64,000 nt of DNA from an uncultured Ignavibacteriota bacterium. Its GTDB lineage: Bacteria > Bacteroidota > Ignavibacteria > UBA10030 > UBA8401. The translations under genes and the position numbers were made by a program. The stretch covers positions 1 to 64,000 of the forward strand of contig CAISDA010000088.1 in the NCBI GenBank assembly GCA_903884005.1. The letters are read 5' to 3'. Numbering within the stretch: position 1 is the stretch's first letter; every line of letters starts with the position of its first letter. Below the pieces are notes generated by a model, which was not told the origin of the DNA, made no database searches, and saw only the letters and a list, made by a program, of their open reading frames with translations. Positions 18,083-25,501 of this stretch are shown one piece after another.

Positions 18083-19522
18083 ATGAGCCGGAATATTTTT
18101 CCATCAAACCCGATCCTCTTCGTCGACGACGAAGCGCATTTCCTGTTGAGCGTCGAGCTGACGCTTTCATCGCATGGCATCAACAATATTGAAACGTGCA
18201 AGGACAGCCGCACGGTGATGGAGCTCCTGTCCAAGCGGCAGTATTCTCTGGTCGTGCTGGATATCAATATGCCGTACGTCTCCGGCGTGGAGCTGTTGCC
18301 GCGGATCGTCGATGCGTATCCCGATACGCAGGTGATCATGATGACGGCGATCAACAACGTGGAGAGCGCGGTGCTCTGCATGAAACAGGGCGCATTCGAT
18401 TACGTCGTGAAGCCCGCCGACGATACGCGGCTTGTGACCGCAATACGGCGCGGGCTGGAACTCACCGGTGTGCGCGACGAGAATGAGATGCTGAAAAAAT
18501 CGTTCCTCCGCGAAAAGATCGAACACCCCGAAGCGTTTGCCGAGATCGTGACGCGATGCAACACGATACAATCGATATTCAAATACATCGAAGCGATCGC
18601 AACAACAAATCTCCCCGTGCTCATCACCGGAGAAACCGGCAGCGGCAAGGAACTCTTCGCCAAGGCGATCCATACCTCCAGCGGCAGAACCGGCGAACTC
18701 GTCCCAGTGAATGTGGCCGGAGTGGACGATACGTTTTTTTCGGATACGCTCTTCGGACATAAAAAAGGCGCGTTCACGGGAGCCGCAATGGAACGGAAAG
18801 GGCTCATCGAGAAAGCGGAGAACGGCACGCTGTTCCTCGACGAGATTGGCGACTTGAGCATCGAGTCGCAGGTGAAATTATTGCGCCTCCTTCAGAACGG
18901 ACAGTACTATCCGCTGGGATCGGATATTGCCGTCCTCTCCAACGCGCGCATCATTGTCGCAACGCATCGCGACATACGGACCATGCAGGCGAGCAACACG
19001 TTCAGGCAGGATCTGTATTACCGGCTGAAGTCGCATCTCATCACGATTCCCCCGCTGCGCGAAAGGAAGATCGATCTGCCGTATCTCGTCGATCATTTCA
19101 TCACGAAGGCCGCCTCGGAGCTCGGGAAAAAAAGGCCGACGGCGCCGAAGGAACTCTACACACTGCTCGGCACGTATCCGTTTCCGGGAAACGTCCGCGA
19201 ACTGGAAGGCATGATCTTCGATGCGATCAGCGTGCATGACTCCGGAATGTTATCGCTTGTGTCCATACGGAAGACCATTGCCGAATACCACAACGACAGG
19301 AACCTGAAACCGGCGCACGGGAACGAGCAACAATCCCAGGTCGACGAGATCGTAAATTTTCCCGGCAGGTTTCCGACATTAAAAGAGACCGAAGAGTGCG
19401 TGATCGCCGAAGCCCTGAAGCGCGCGGAGAACAATCAGACCATCGCCGCAGAACTGCTCGGCATCTCGCGAAGAGCCTTGAACAACCGTCTGCGCCGCAC
19501 CGGCGATGATGTGGAAGCATAG
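18083..19522 (+). CDS. NtrC-family sigma-54 activator response regulator
   Basis: An enhancer-binding protein of 479 residues. Receiver domain 10-125 has phospho-acceptor D60 (VLDINMP). The AAA+ domain (about 155-385) has Walker A GETGSGKE (183-190), the sigma-54 contact loop GAFTGA (229-234), and Walker B LFLDEIGDL. A Fis-type helix-turn-helix lies at the C-terminus (ETEECVIAEALKRAENN, then AAELLGISRRALNNRL). GAFTGA means that it activates sigma-54 promoters by ATP hydrolysis. It is paired with the preceding kinase. A matching sigma-54 promoter and two upstream inverted repeats lie immediately downstream, in front of a secreted-protein gene, which is the obvious target. Confidence 0.95.
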   Translation: MSRNIFPSNPILFVDDEAHFLLSVELTLSSHGINNIETCKDSRTVMELLSKRQYSLVVLDINMPYVSGVELLPRIVDAYPDTQVIMMTAINNVESAVLCMKQGAFDYVVKPADDTRLVTAIRRGLELTGVRDENEMLKKSFLREKIEHPEAFAEIVTRCNTIQSIFKYIEAIATTNLPVLITGETGSGKELFAKAIHTSSGRTGELVPVNVAGVDDTFFSDTLFGHKKGAFTGAAMERKGLIEKAENGTLFLDEIGDLSIESQVKLLRLLQNGQYYPLGSDIAVLSNARIIVATHRDIRTMQASNTFRQDLYYRLKSHLITIPPLRERKIDLPYLVDHFITKAASELGKKRPTAPKELYTLLGTYPFPGNVRELEGMIFDAISVHDSGMLSLVSIRKTIAEYHNDRNLKPAHGNEQQSQVDEIVNFPGRFPTLKETEECVIAEALKRAENNQTIAAELLGISRRALNNRLRRTGDDVEA

Positions 19523-19590
19523 CATGTGTTGCATGATAGCACAGTCTGTGCTGCTGCAGCGGCCTATTTTCAACGAGGGTAACACAACAG

Positions 19591-19665
19591 AGCCTACATC
19601 GGGGCGATGTAGGGCGAAATGTTATTTCGCGAGAGGGCGAGTTAACAGCTCGCCCTACAATACGG
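19591..19665. repeat. GGGCGAG palindromic repeat, copy 4
   Basis: Three short hairpin arms in a row: CCTACATCGGGGCGATGTAGG, GCGAAATGTTATTTCGC and GGGCGAGTTAACAGCTCGCCC, then TACAATACGGCG. It separates the sigma-54 activator gene from the regulatory region of the 19942 gene and may end transcription of the former. Confidence 0.75.
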
Positions 19666-19680
19666 CGAGGTACACATGAT

Positions 19681-19696
19681 TGCCACATTTTGGCAC
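19681..19696. promoter_or_regulatory. Candidate activator site 1 (UAS) for sigma-54 promoter
   Basis: Inverted repeat TGCCACATTTTGGCAC (arms TGCCA and TGGCA). It agrees with the second site at 19780-19795 in 12 of 16 positions. It lies about 210 bp upstream of the predicted start site of the 19942 gene, within the usual range for enhancer-binding proteins. Binding by the regulator encoded just upstream is inferred. Confidence 0.5.
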
Positions 19697-19779
19697 AGAG
19701 CCACAGACCGGTTATTCATGGTAATGCATTGTAATAAATGAAGTTACAGCCGATTTCCATTGTAAACGCTTTCATGGAC

Positions 19780-19795
19780 TGCCGTTTTGTGGCAC
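19780..19795. promoter_or_regulatory. Candidate activator site 2 (UAS) for sigma-54 promoter
   Basis: Inverted repeat TGCCGTTTTGTGGCAC, similar to the site at 19681. The sites are 99 bp apart, and this one is centred about 115 bp before the predicted start site. Confidence 0.5.
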
Positions 19796-19872
19796 CCATT
19801 TCACTCCTTCAGACATTCCTCTTTTCCCCGCTATCATATTACTTATCAATACGTTATAGCGTCCGATGCGTT

Positions 19873-19889
19873 TTGGCATTCTTTTTGCT
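19873..19889 (+). promoter_or_regulatory. Sigma-54 (-24/-12) promoter
   Basis: TTGGCATTCTTTTTGCT matches the sigma-54 consensus TTGGCAC-N5-TTGCT almost perfectly, with the invariant GG and GC exactly ten bases apart. It lies 53 bp before the ATG at 19942 and directly follows the gene for a sigma-54 activator. Confidence 0.8.
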
Positions 19890-19941
19890 GTAGTATAAAG
19901 GGAAGGCCAAATACACAACAACCAGGGAGAGGAACCGCATC

Positions 19942-20370
19942 ATGACACTACGCACCGTAAAAAAAGCAGTCATCACCATCGCAGCGTTGGCGATCACAAT
20001 CAACGCTTCTGCACAAACATCCTCAACCGACGGCACTCTGCCGAAGGTCCGTCAGGAAAAAATCCTGCAGAATTTTCGCGCGTCGCTCAAAAGCGACTGC
20101 CTAGGCATCGTGGAAGGAACCATTTACAACGTCGTCGTCTTCAAGAAATATTATCCGGGCCTGGACTATTCCCCGCTCCTGACCGAACTGAATCGGAGCG
20201 CTCAGGCGAATGAGGACGCATCGGTGCGTTTCAAAGCGCATCTTGCGGCGATGTATCTGACTGACGATTCAGGACTGGAGATTGTTCCGCTCGCGCGCCC
20301 GTCGGACCATGAATATCTCTTTCGGCAGATCGTGCAGCAGTTGGAGAAAAAATTTCTGGTTACCAATTGA
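19942..20370 (+). CDS. Small secreted protein of a sigma-54 module, function unknown
   Basis: The 142-residue protein has a Sec signal peptide (1-24, NASAQ) and a mature part of about 118 residues. The mature part has one Cys (SDCLG), helix-rich segments and no T9SS domain or lipobox. The 40-140 region reads like a small alpha-helical repeat protein. No family was recognised. It is preceded by a strong AGGGAGAGGA ribosome-binding region and a near-consensus sigma-54 promoter, and followed by an intrinsic terminator, so it is a single-gene transcript. Its position after a kinase/activator pair suggests it is their output, made on demand in the periplasm, perhaps for sensing or stress protection (inference). 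Confidence 0.8.
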   Translation: MTLRTVKKAVITIAALAITINASAQTSSTDGTLPKVRQEKILQNFRASLKSDCLGIVEGTIYNVVVFKKYYPGLDYSPLLTELNRSAQANEDASVRFKAHLAAMYLTDDSGLEIVPLARPSDHEYLFRQIVQQLEKKFLVTN

Positions 20371-20425
20371 TGAATGGTTGATGCAGAGGGTCGGACACTT
20401 CGGAGCGAACCCGATCCTATAACGG

Positions 20426-20462
20426 AAAAAATCCTTCGTTGTATCAACGAAGGATTTTTTTT
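20426..20462. terminator. Bidirectional intrinsic terminator
   Basis: A perfect 11-bp stem ATCCTTCGTTG / CAACGAAGGAT with a three-base TAT loop is flanked by A5 on the left and T7 on the right, so it can work on both strands. It lies between the convergent 19942 gene and uvrC. Confidence 0.92.
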
Positions 20463-20471
20463 GATCACAGA

Positions 20472-22511
20472 TCACTCCAGAGTCGTCCCCTTTGGCACCG
20501 GCGAATCGAGCGCGTCGTCGTCAGAGGGAGATGCTCCGGGAGGAGGCGCATCGGGCCCGTCGTCGTCGGACGCGGGCGCACCGGGCGCACTCTGGAGAGA
20601 CTGCCCTGCATCGGCTGCGTTTACCTCGGGTACCGGACTGCCAGAAGAGTCGTCGGCCTGAAGAAAATATTCGACAATGGCGGCTGCGACTTTTTCACCG
20701 ACAATCTCCGTGAGCTGTTCGGGAGTGGCGAAGCGGACGCCCTGCTTCGAGCCGAACGCCTCGAGCAGCATTTGCGCCCGTTTTTTTCCGACGCCGTGTA
20801 TCTGGTCCAGTTCGGTCTGAAGTGTGCGCTTGTCGCGAAGCGAACGGTGAAACGTGATGGCAAACCGATGAGCCTCGTCGCGCACCTGCTGCAGCAGACG
20901 CAGCGCAGTGGACGACTTCGGGATGATGATCGGTTCGCTCTCGTGAGGCACGAACACTTCTTCGAGGCGCTTGGCCAAACTGACGACAGCCTGGTCGTGC
21001 AGCTTCAAGTCGGCCAGGATTTCGAGCGCGCTCGAAAGCTGCCCCTTGCCGCCGTCGATGAGGATCAGGTCAGGCAGCGCCGACTGTTCTTCGATCACGC
21101 GCGCGTAGCGGCGGCGCACTACTTCGCGCATGCTCGCAAAATCGTCCACCTCGCCCGGGGCCACCGTGGTGATCTTGAATTTCCGGTACTCGCTTTTTTT
21201 CGGCTTGCCGTCTTCGAAGACGACCATCGAGGCGACTGTTTCGGTGCCCTGGAAATGCGAGATGTCGAAGCACTCGATCTTGCGGGGCAGCGTCTTGAGG
21301 CGCAGATCTTTTTGCAGCGACTGCACGGCGTGAGGCACAAAGTCCTTCGCCTTCATTTTCTGCAGTTTCAATTCGTCCAGCAAAAACTTGGCATTCTTCC
21401 CGCACATTCGCAGCAACCGGGAGAGTTCCTCCTCTTCCGGAACCACAACGGCCACAGGAGACGCGCGGCGCTCGCTCAGCCATCGTTCGAGCACCTCTTT
21501 GTCGTCGAGCGCGACGGGCACCATCACATCGGCCGGCACATCGGGCGAGTCGAGATAATACCGCTTCGCGAGCGCTTCCAGGAGTTCCGCATCGGTGACG
21601 CCCTCGATCGAGCTCATGTAAAAATGCTGGCGGCCGATCATCTTTCCTTCCCTCACTTTGAAGATCACACCGCAGGCGTCGTCCCCTTCGCTCGCCACGG
21701 CGAGGAAGTCCCGGTCGTGCTGTTCCACATCGACCACCTTCTGCTTCGAGGAGTACACTGTGAGTTCGCGTATCCTGTCGCGGAACAGCGCCGCGTCCTC
21801 GTAGTTGAGCGCCCCAGCCGCGTACTGCATTTGCTGCTGCAGGTACTCGATAACGACGCCGGTCTTCCCTTCCAGCACTTTTTCAACCTGCGAGATCATG
21901 TCCGCGTAGCGTTCCTGGGTCACGAATCCCTCGCACGGCCCTTCGCATTTCCGTATGTGATAATCCAGGCAGACGCGCGTTTTTTTCTTCGCAATGAACT
22001 CTTCGTCGATCAGGAAGTTGCAGCTGCGGATCATGAAGATGTCGCGCACCGTTTTCAGCGCGGACCGAACCATCTGCACGTCCGTGTAGGGACCGAAATA
22101 CCGGGACCCGTCGCGCCGGACGCGCCGCGTGACGAACACTCTGGGGTACGGCTCGTTCGTGATGACGATGTAGGGGTAGCTTCTGTCGTCCTTCAGGACG
22201 ACGTTGTAGCGCGGCTTGTGGAGCTTGATGAGATTCGCTTCGAGGATGAGCGCTTCGACTTCAGAATCGGTCGTGATGATCTCTACATCGACGGCCTTGC
22301 CGATCATGAGCGCGATACGGGGATCGAGCGCACGCGACTTGTGGAAATAGGACCGCACGCGGTTGCGGAGGTTGATCGCCTTGCCAACGTAGAGGATCTT
22401 GCCGTCCTTATCCTTGTACTGGTACACGCCCGGAGACGTCGGCAGATTCTCGAGCTTGTCTTCCAGCGTCACATCGTTAGTGCTGAGGCGTATTTCAGGT
22501 TCCTGGGACAT
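20472..22511 (-). CDS. uvrC: UvrABC excinuclease subunit C
   Basis: Nucleotide-excision repair endonuclease that makes both incisions around a lesion in the UvrB-DNA complex. The N-terminal GIY-YIG nuclease domain (about 25-105) has SPGVYQYKDKDGKILYVGKA. The Cys-rich segment (CLDYHIRKCEGPCEG) follows at about 175-195, the UVR motif that binds UvrB at about 205-240, and the UvrC RNase H-like domain at about 370-535 (IECFDISHFQG, LILIDGGKGQLSSA). The helix-hairpin-helix region is at about 555-610. The product is 679 residues against about 610 in the family: the last 65 form an acidic, Pro/Ser/Ala-rich disordered tail. The start lies 10 nt after the stop of the paralogue gene upstream, so it may be co-transcribed with it. 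Confidence 0.97.
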   Translation of the reverse strand: MSQEPEIRLSTNDVTLEDKLENLPTSPGVYQYKDKDGKILYVGKAINLRNRVRSYFHKSRALDPRIALMIGKAVDVEIITTDSEVEALILEANLIKLHKPRYNVVLKDDRSYPYIVITNEPYPRVFVTRRVRRDGSRYFGPYTDVQMVRSALKTVRDIFMIRSCNFLIDEEFIAKKKTRVCLDYHIRKCEGPCEGFVTQERYADMISQVEKVLEGKTGVVIEYLQQQMQYAAGALNYEDAALFRDRIRELTVYSSKQKVVDVEQHDRDFLAVASEGDDACGVIFKVREGKMIGRQHFYMSSIEGVTDAELLEALAKRYYLDSPDVPADVMVPVALDDKEVLERWLSERRASPVAVVVPEEEELSRLLRMCGKNAKFLLDELKLQKMKAKDFVPHAVQSLQKDLRLKTLPRKIECFDISHFQGTETVASMVVFEDGKPKKSEYRKFKITTVAPGEVDDFASMREVVRRRYARVIEEQSALPDLILIDGGKGQLSSALEILADLKLHDQAVVSLAKRLEEVFVPHESEPIIIPKSSTALRLLQQVRDEAHRFAITFHRSLRDKRTLQTELDQIHGVGKKRAQMLLEAFGSKQGVRFATPEQLTEIVGEKVAAAIVEYFLQADDSSGSPVPEVNAADAGQSLQSAPGAPASDDDGPDAPPPGASPSDDDALDSPVPKGTTLE

Positions 22512-22521
22512 AGATACATTC

Positions 22522-25248
22522 TTACCAATGGTCGGGGATCGTCACTGCCGGAATCACGGCCAGCTTCAGTATCTTTTGCGTGCCGAGATCGGGTAACGAA
22601 ATATACACAACATACATGCCCGCGGCAACCTGCGCGCCGCTTTCGTTCGTCAAATCCCACCTCAGAAACTGCGACGGATCGTCCTTTACGATCACGCGCA
22701 GACGGACGCCGGTGAGCGTGAGTATGTTGATGATCGTCTTTTGCGGCAGGTGATTGAACGTGACGAAGTGCTCGTACTTGTTGGACTCGAGCGCGTTGCC
22801 GGCGAAGTACGGATTGGGATACACGTTGATCTTCTGCACATCGGTCTCGGCCCTGTCGGGCGAGAAGGTGCTTTCAAGATGCGCTGTGGACAGCGTCCAT
22901 TGATACGATGCGGAGATGGGAGGATATCGCACGCTGAATTGCAGGCCGTCGGCGACCGGGTCGGTGGGATCCGTTCCATAGATCGGTATGCCGACGCTTG
23001 TATACGCCCGGGCGTACTGTTTCTGATCGCTGATAACAAATTTTTTCATGGTCGAATCGAACACTCCCCATCGGGCAGTCGGAGTGACGTCCGAGAAGAC
23101 GAACGAATAGACGTGGCCGGTGATTCTTGTCGGATCGATGACGGTGACGAATACTGAACTATTCTTCATGCCTGCACTGCGGACACGTGACGCGTCATTG
23201 GAAAGAAGTTGTCCATATTGCGCCTGAAGCACATGGCCCGGCAGCGGCGTCTGCGGCACAGCCGCAAGGATCGACGGCGCGCTCTCGATGATTTTCGTGC
23301 CGCCGGAGGCTGCCGCATCGTACGCATATGAGGCTACCGCGTAATAATATTTCGTGCCATTGATCATGTGTCCGCCGGTCAACGAATCGCCCGCGGTGGA
23401 ATAGAAATGCTGAAGCCCCGAATTTGTGCCGAACGCTGTTTTCTTTGGAACGATCAAATTCGATGACGCATCATACATGGTGTCGATCACCCATGCAACA
23501 TCGTCGATAACGTCGAATGTGGCGATCCGCTCCGCCCTCGAGAAATCTCCCTGCGGCAATTGATACACATTGTATCCCTGGAAAGTATATCCGGCGTTCG
23601 CATACGATTCGGCAGAAGCGCCCGATGCGGCATCGGTCCAGTCCAAGAGGATGCGGCCATTCAGTTCCACAACACGCACAGCAGGCGGCACGGGCAGTGT
23701 CGCAAATCTGAACCCGGTTCTGAAAATTTTCCGGACTGCGTCGGCATTCGATTGCAATGCTGCAATGCTCCCGATCCTGTCCGCACCGATTCCAACCATC
23801 TCTGCGAAGACGATCTCCTGCGTGTCTGAGGGGGCCATCGTGAACGGGCCGGAAGTGATACGCATGCGGCGATCAGCAGGATTATAGATGAGGCCCGAAG
23901 TATTATACGGATCCCCTTCGATCCACCCTGTGCGTGCCACGGGATCTCCGGGAAACAGAAACGTCGTGACTTTGCCTGTTTCAGGATTCACCAGCTGCTT
24001 GCCCGTGATTTCCAAACCTTTCATAATATTAAAATATTGAATCGTACCGCGAGGATCGTTCAGATACGGATCGCCGATATTCTTGAACGCCGATACGAAG
24101 GATGTCATCGGTAAATTTTTTACCCCCTTGCGGTACGAAAAATTCACAAACGCAGAATCCGCAGCCGATGCGGGCACCATGGGCCCGGCAAGCAGCACCA
24201 TTCCGGCTGCCGGCGCATGCGCTCCGTAGTATCCGTCATTATCGGTCGCATTATAGGCGAACCCCATTTGGCGCAGCGTGTCGCAGGCGATGTAGTCGTC
24301 CGTGTACCCGAGCGAACCGCCGATATCAGGATCGGCAAACTGAGTGAGAAACATGCTGTCGATCGGCACACCGCTTTTATTGATGATGCGCGTGCGCTGG
24401 AAAATAGTGTTGTCGAGCGCGCCTGGACGGTGATACGCCCATACCGTTCGCTGCATTTCGATGCCGATGGGCAGGGAACCGGCGGCAGCTTTTGAACGGA
24501 CACTGTCCATGTCGTTGGCGACGTACCAGAGCGTCTGTCCTGCACCGGGCACGCCGGGAATGTCGATTGCCGGTTCGTACACTCCGTTATGATTCACATC
24601 CGTATAGGGAGCCCCCTCCGCACCCGGCCATTCATTCCAATCCCGGCAGTACTCGTCATACAGCCGGCGAGCCGTCATCGATTGTTCATATCTGACGATC
24701 AAGGGGAGATCCTGCACCGAAAGCAATGCTGCGGCCAGGTCGGCAGGAACGGTTATCGAAATATCGGGACGGACGCGATAAACACGATACCGGGCCTGAG
24801 TCCGGTCTGCAGCGATCGGCCGTGTTGCCTGTGTACCCGGAGTGAGGATGGGACCCGCCTGCAGCCCTCCGTTATATGTCGCGCCCCCGACCTTCAACGC
24901 ACCTCGTTGGTATCCTCCCCAGACCAGGCCTTCCGAAAACATCGTTGCGCCCTGCCCCTGCCAGCGGACGGGGATCAGCCCCTGTTGTATTTCCAGGCCG
25001 TCGTCGTTTGTGTACGGATTGAGCGCACCCATCCCATTATTGGTGAAATAGCTGAAGAGGTTATTGATGAGAATGGCCTTCGCATCATCAAGCGTTTCGC
25101 TTTTCGCCAATCGCTGTGATGAATATTTCGAGGATTCACCAGGCTGCGCATTGATCTGCACACAGAGAACGGCGCTCTGGATTGTGAGTGCAAGAATACA
25201 TAACCGTGTCATAAGCATCGAAGATGATAGTTTTTGCAAAGCCCGCAT
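22522..25248 (-). CDS. Large secreted T9SS-type protein, tandem paralogue A
   Basis: A 908-residue exported protein with an N-terminal signal region (about 1-34). Function is unknown. A conserved N-terminal region holds the SQRLAKSETLDDAKAILIN start and a GLVWGGYQRGALKVGG segment. Around 210-240 is a calcium-site-like DVNHNGVYEPAIDIPGVPG, followed by LWYVANDMDS. A fibronectin-III-like module with VELNGRILLDWTDAASG lies further on. The C-terminal 102 residues form a sorting-type domain beginning INVYPNPYF, with an unusual invariant end AVTIPDHW. It is the most downstream of three tandem copies; the last 102 residues differ from copy B at only about 8 positions, while the bodies differ much more. 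A cell-surface or extracellular role is inferred from the secretion signature. Confidence 0.88.
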   Translation of the reverse strand: MRALQKLSSSMLMTRLCILALTIQSAVLCVQINAQPGESSKYSSQRLAKSETLDDAKAILINNLFSYFTNNGMGALNPYTNDDGLEIQQGLIPVRWQGQGATMFSEGLVWGGYQRGALKVGGATYNGGLQAGPILTPGTQATRPIAADRTQARYRVYRVRPDISITVPADLAAALLSVQDLPLIVRYEQSMTARRLYDEYCRDWNEWPGAEGAPYTDVNHNGVYEPAIDIPGVPGAGQTLWYVANDMDSVRSKAAAGSLPIGIEMQRTVWAYHRPGALDNTIFQRTRIINKSGVPIDSMFLTQFADPDIGGSLGYTDDYIACDTLRQMGFAYNATDNDGYYGAHAPAAGMVLLAGPMVPASAADSAFVNFSYRKGVKNLPMTSFVSAFKNIGDPYLNDPRGTIQYFNIMKGLEITGKQLVNPETGKVTTFLFPGDPVARTGWIEGDPYNTSGLIYNPADRRMRITSGPFTMAPSDTQEIVFAEMVGIGADRIGSIAALQSNADAVRKIFRTGFRFATLPVPPAVRVVELNGRILLDWTDAASGASAESYANAGYTFQGYNVYQLPQGDFSRAERIATFDVIDDVAWVIDTMYDASSNLIVPKKTAFGTNSGLQHFYSTAGDSLTGGHMINGTKYYYAVASYAYDAAASGGTKIIESAPSILAAVPQTPLPGHVLQAQYGQLLSNDASRVRSAGMKNSSVFVTVIDPTRITGHVYSFVFSDVTPTARWGVFDSTMKKFVISDQKQYARAYTSVGIPIYGTDPTDPVADGLQFSVRYPPISASYQWTLSTAHLESTFSPDRAETDVQKINVYPNPYFAGNALESNKYEHFVTFNHLPQKTIINILTLTGVRLRVIVKDDPSQFLRWDLTNESGAQVAAGMYVVYISLPDLGTQKILKLAVIPAVTIPDHW

Positions 25249-25261
25249 TTTTTATGCTGGG

Positions 25262-25291
25262 GTGTTGGCGAGAAGGCGTTCGCTCAATGCA
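25262..25291. repeat. 30-bp repeat next to paralogue A
   Basis: The sequence GTTGGCGAGAAGGCGTTCGC with its flanks lies 14-43 bp upstream of the paralogue A start. The same sequence occurs at 28211-28240 and 30967-30996, at a similar place before copies B and C. It may be a duplicated leader element. Confidence 0.75.
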
Positions 25292-25320
25292 TGTAACTGT
25301 TCATCGCCCTCTCAAGTCCA

Positions 25321-25470
25321 TGTCATTAATAGGGAGCGTAGCGACCGAAGAATCTCGCCGGCTGCTATCACGACGCAAGATTCTTCGCTTGCGCTCAGAA
25401 TGACAGAGTACTAATGTCATGTGCATGACGATTCTTGGCGCAGCCAAGATGCCTTACCTCAGGACAGTGA
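25321..25470 (-). repeat. TCATTCTGA miniature element, copy 1
   Basis: A roughly 150-bp element contains an imperfect hairpin, GAAGAATCTCGCC and GCAAGATTCTTCGCTTGCGC, plus a CTTGGCGCAGCCAAGATG segment. Its outer ends are damaged compared with copy 2. It lies in the gap between paralogues A and B. Confidence 0.65.
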
Positions 25471-25501
25471 TTTGGATGCATGCTGAGTAGTAACCAATGC
25501 A

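Noticed and set aside
20439-22715. 758-codon open frame on the plus strand
   Set aside because: It is antisense to uvrC. Its translation is rich in His, Arg, Asp and Leu in the way expected of a shadow of GC-rich coding sequence, and it has no domain, signal or ribosome-binding site.
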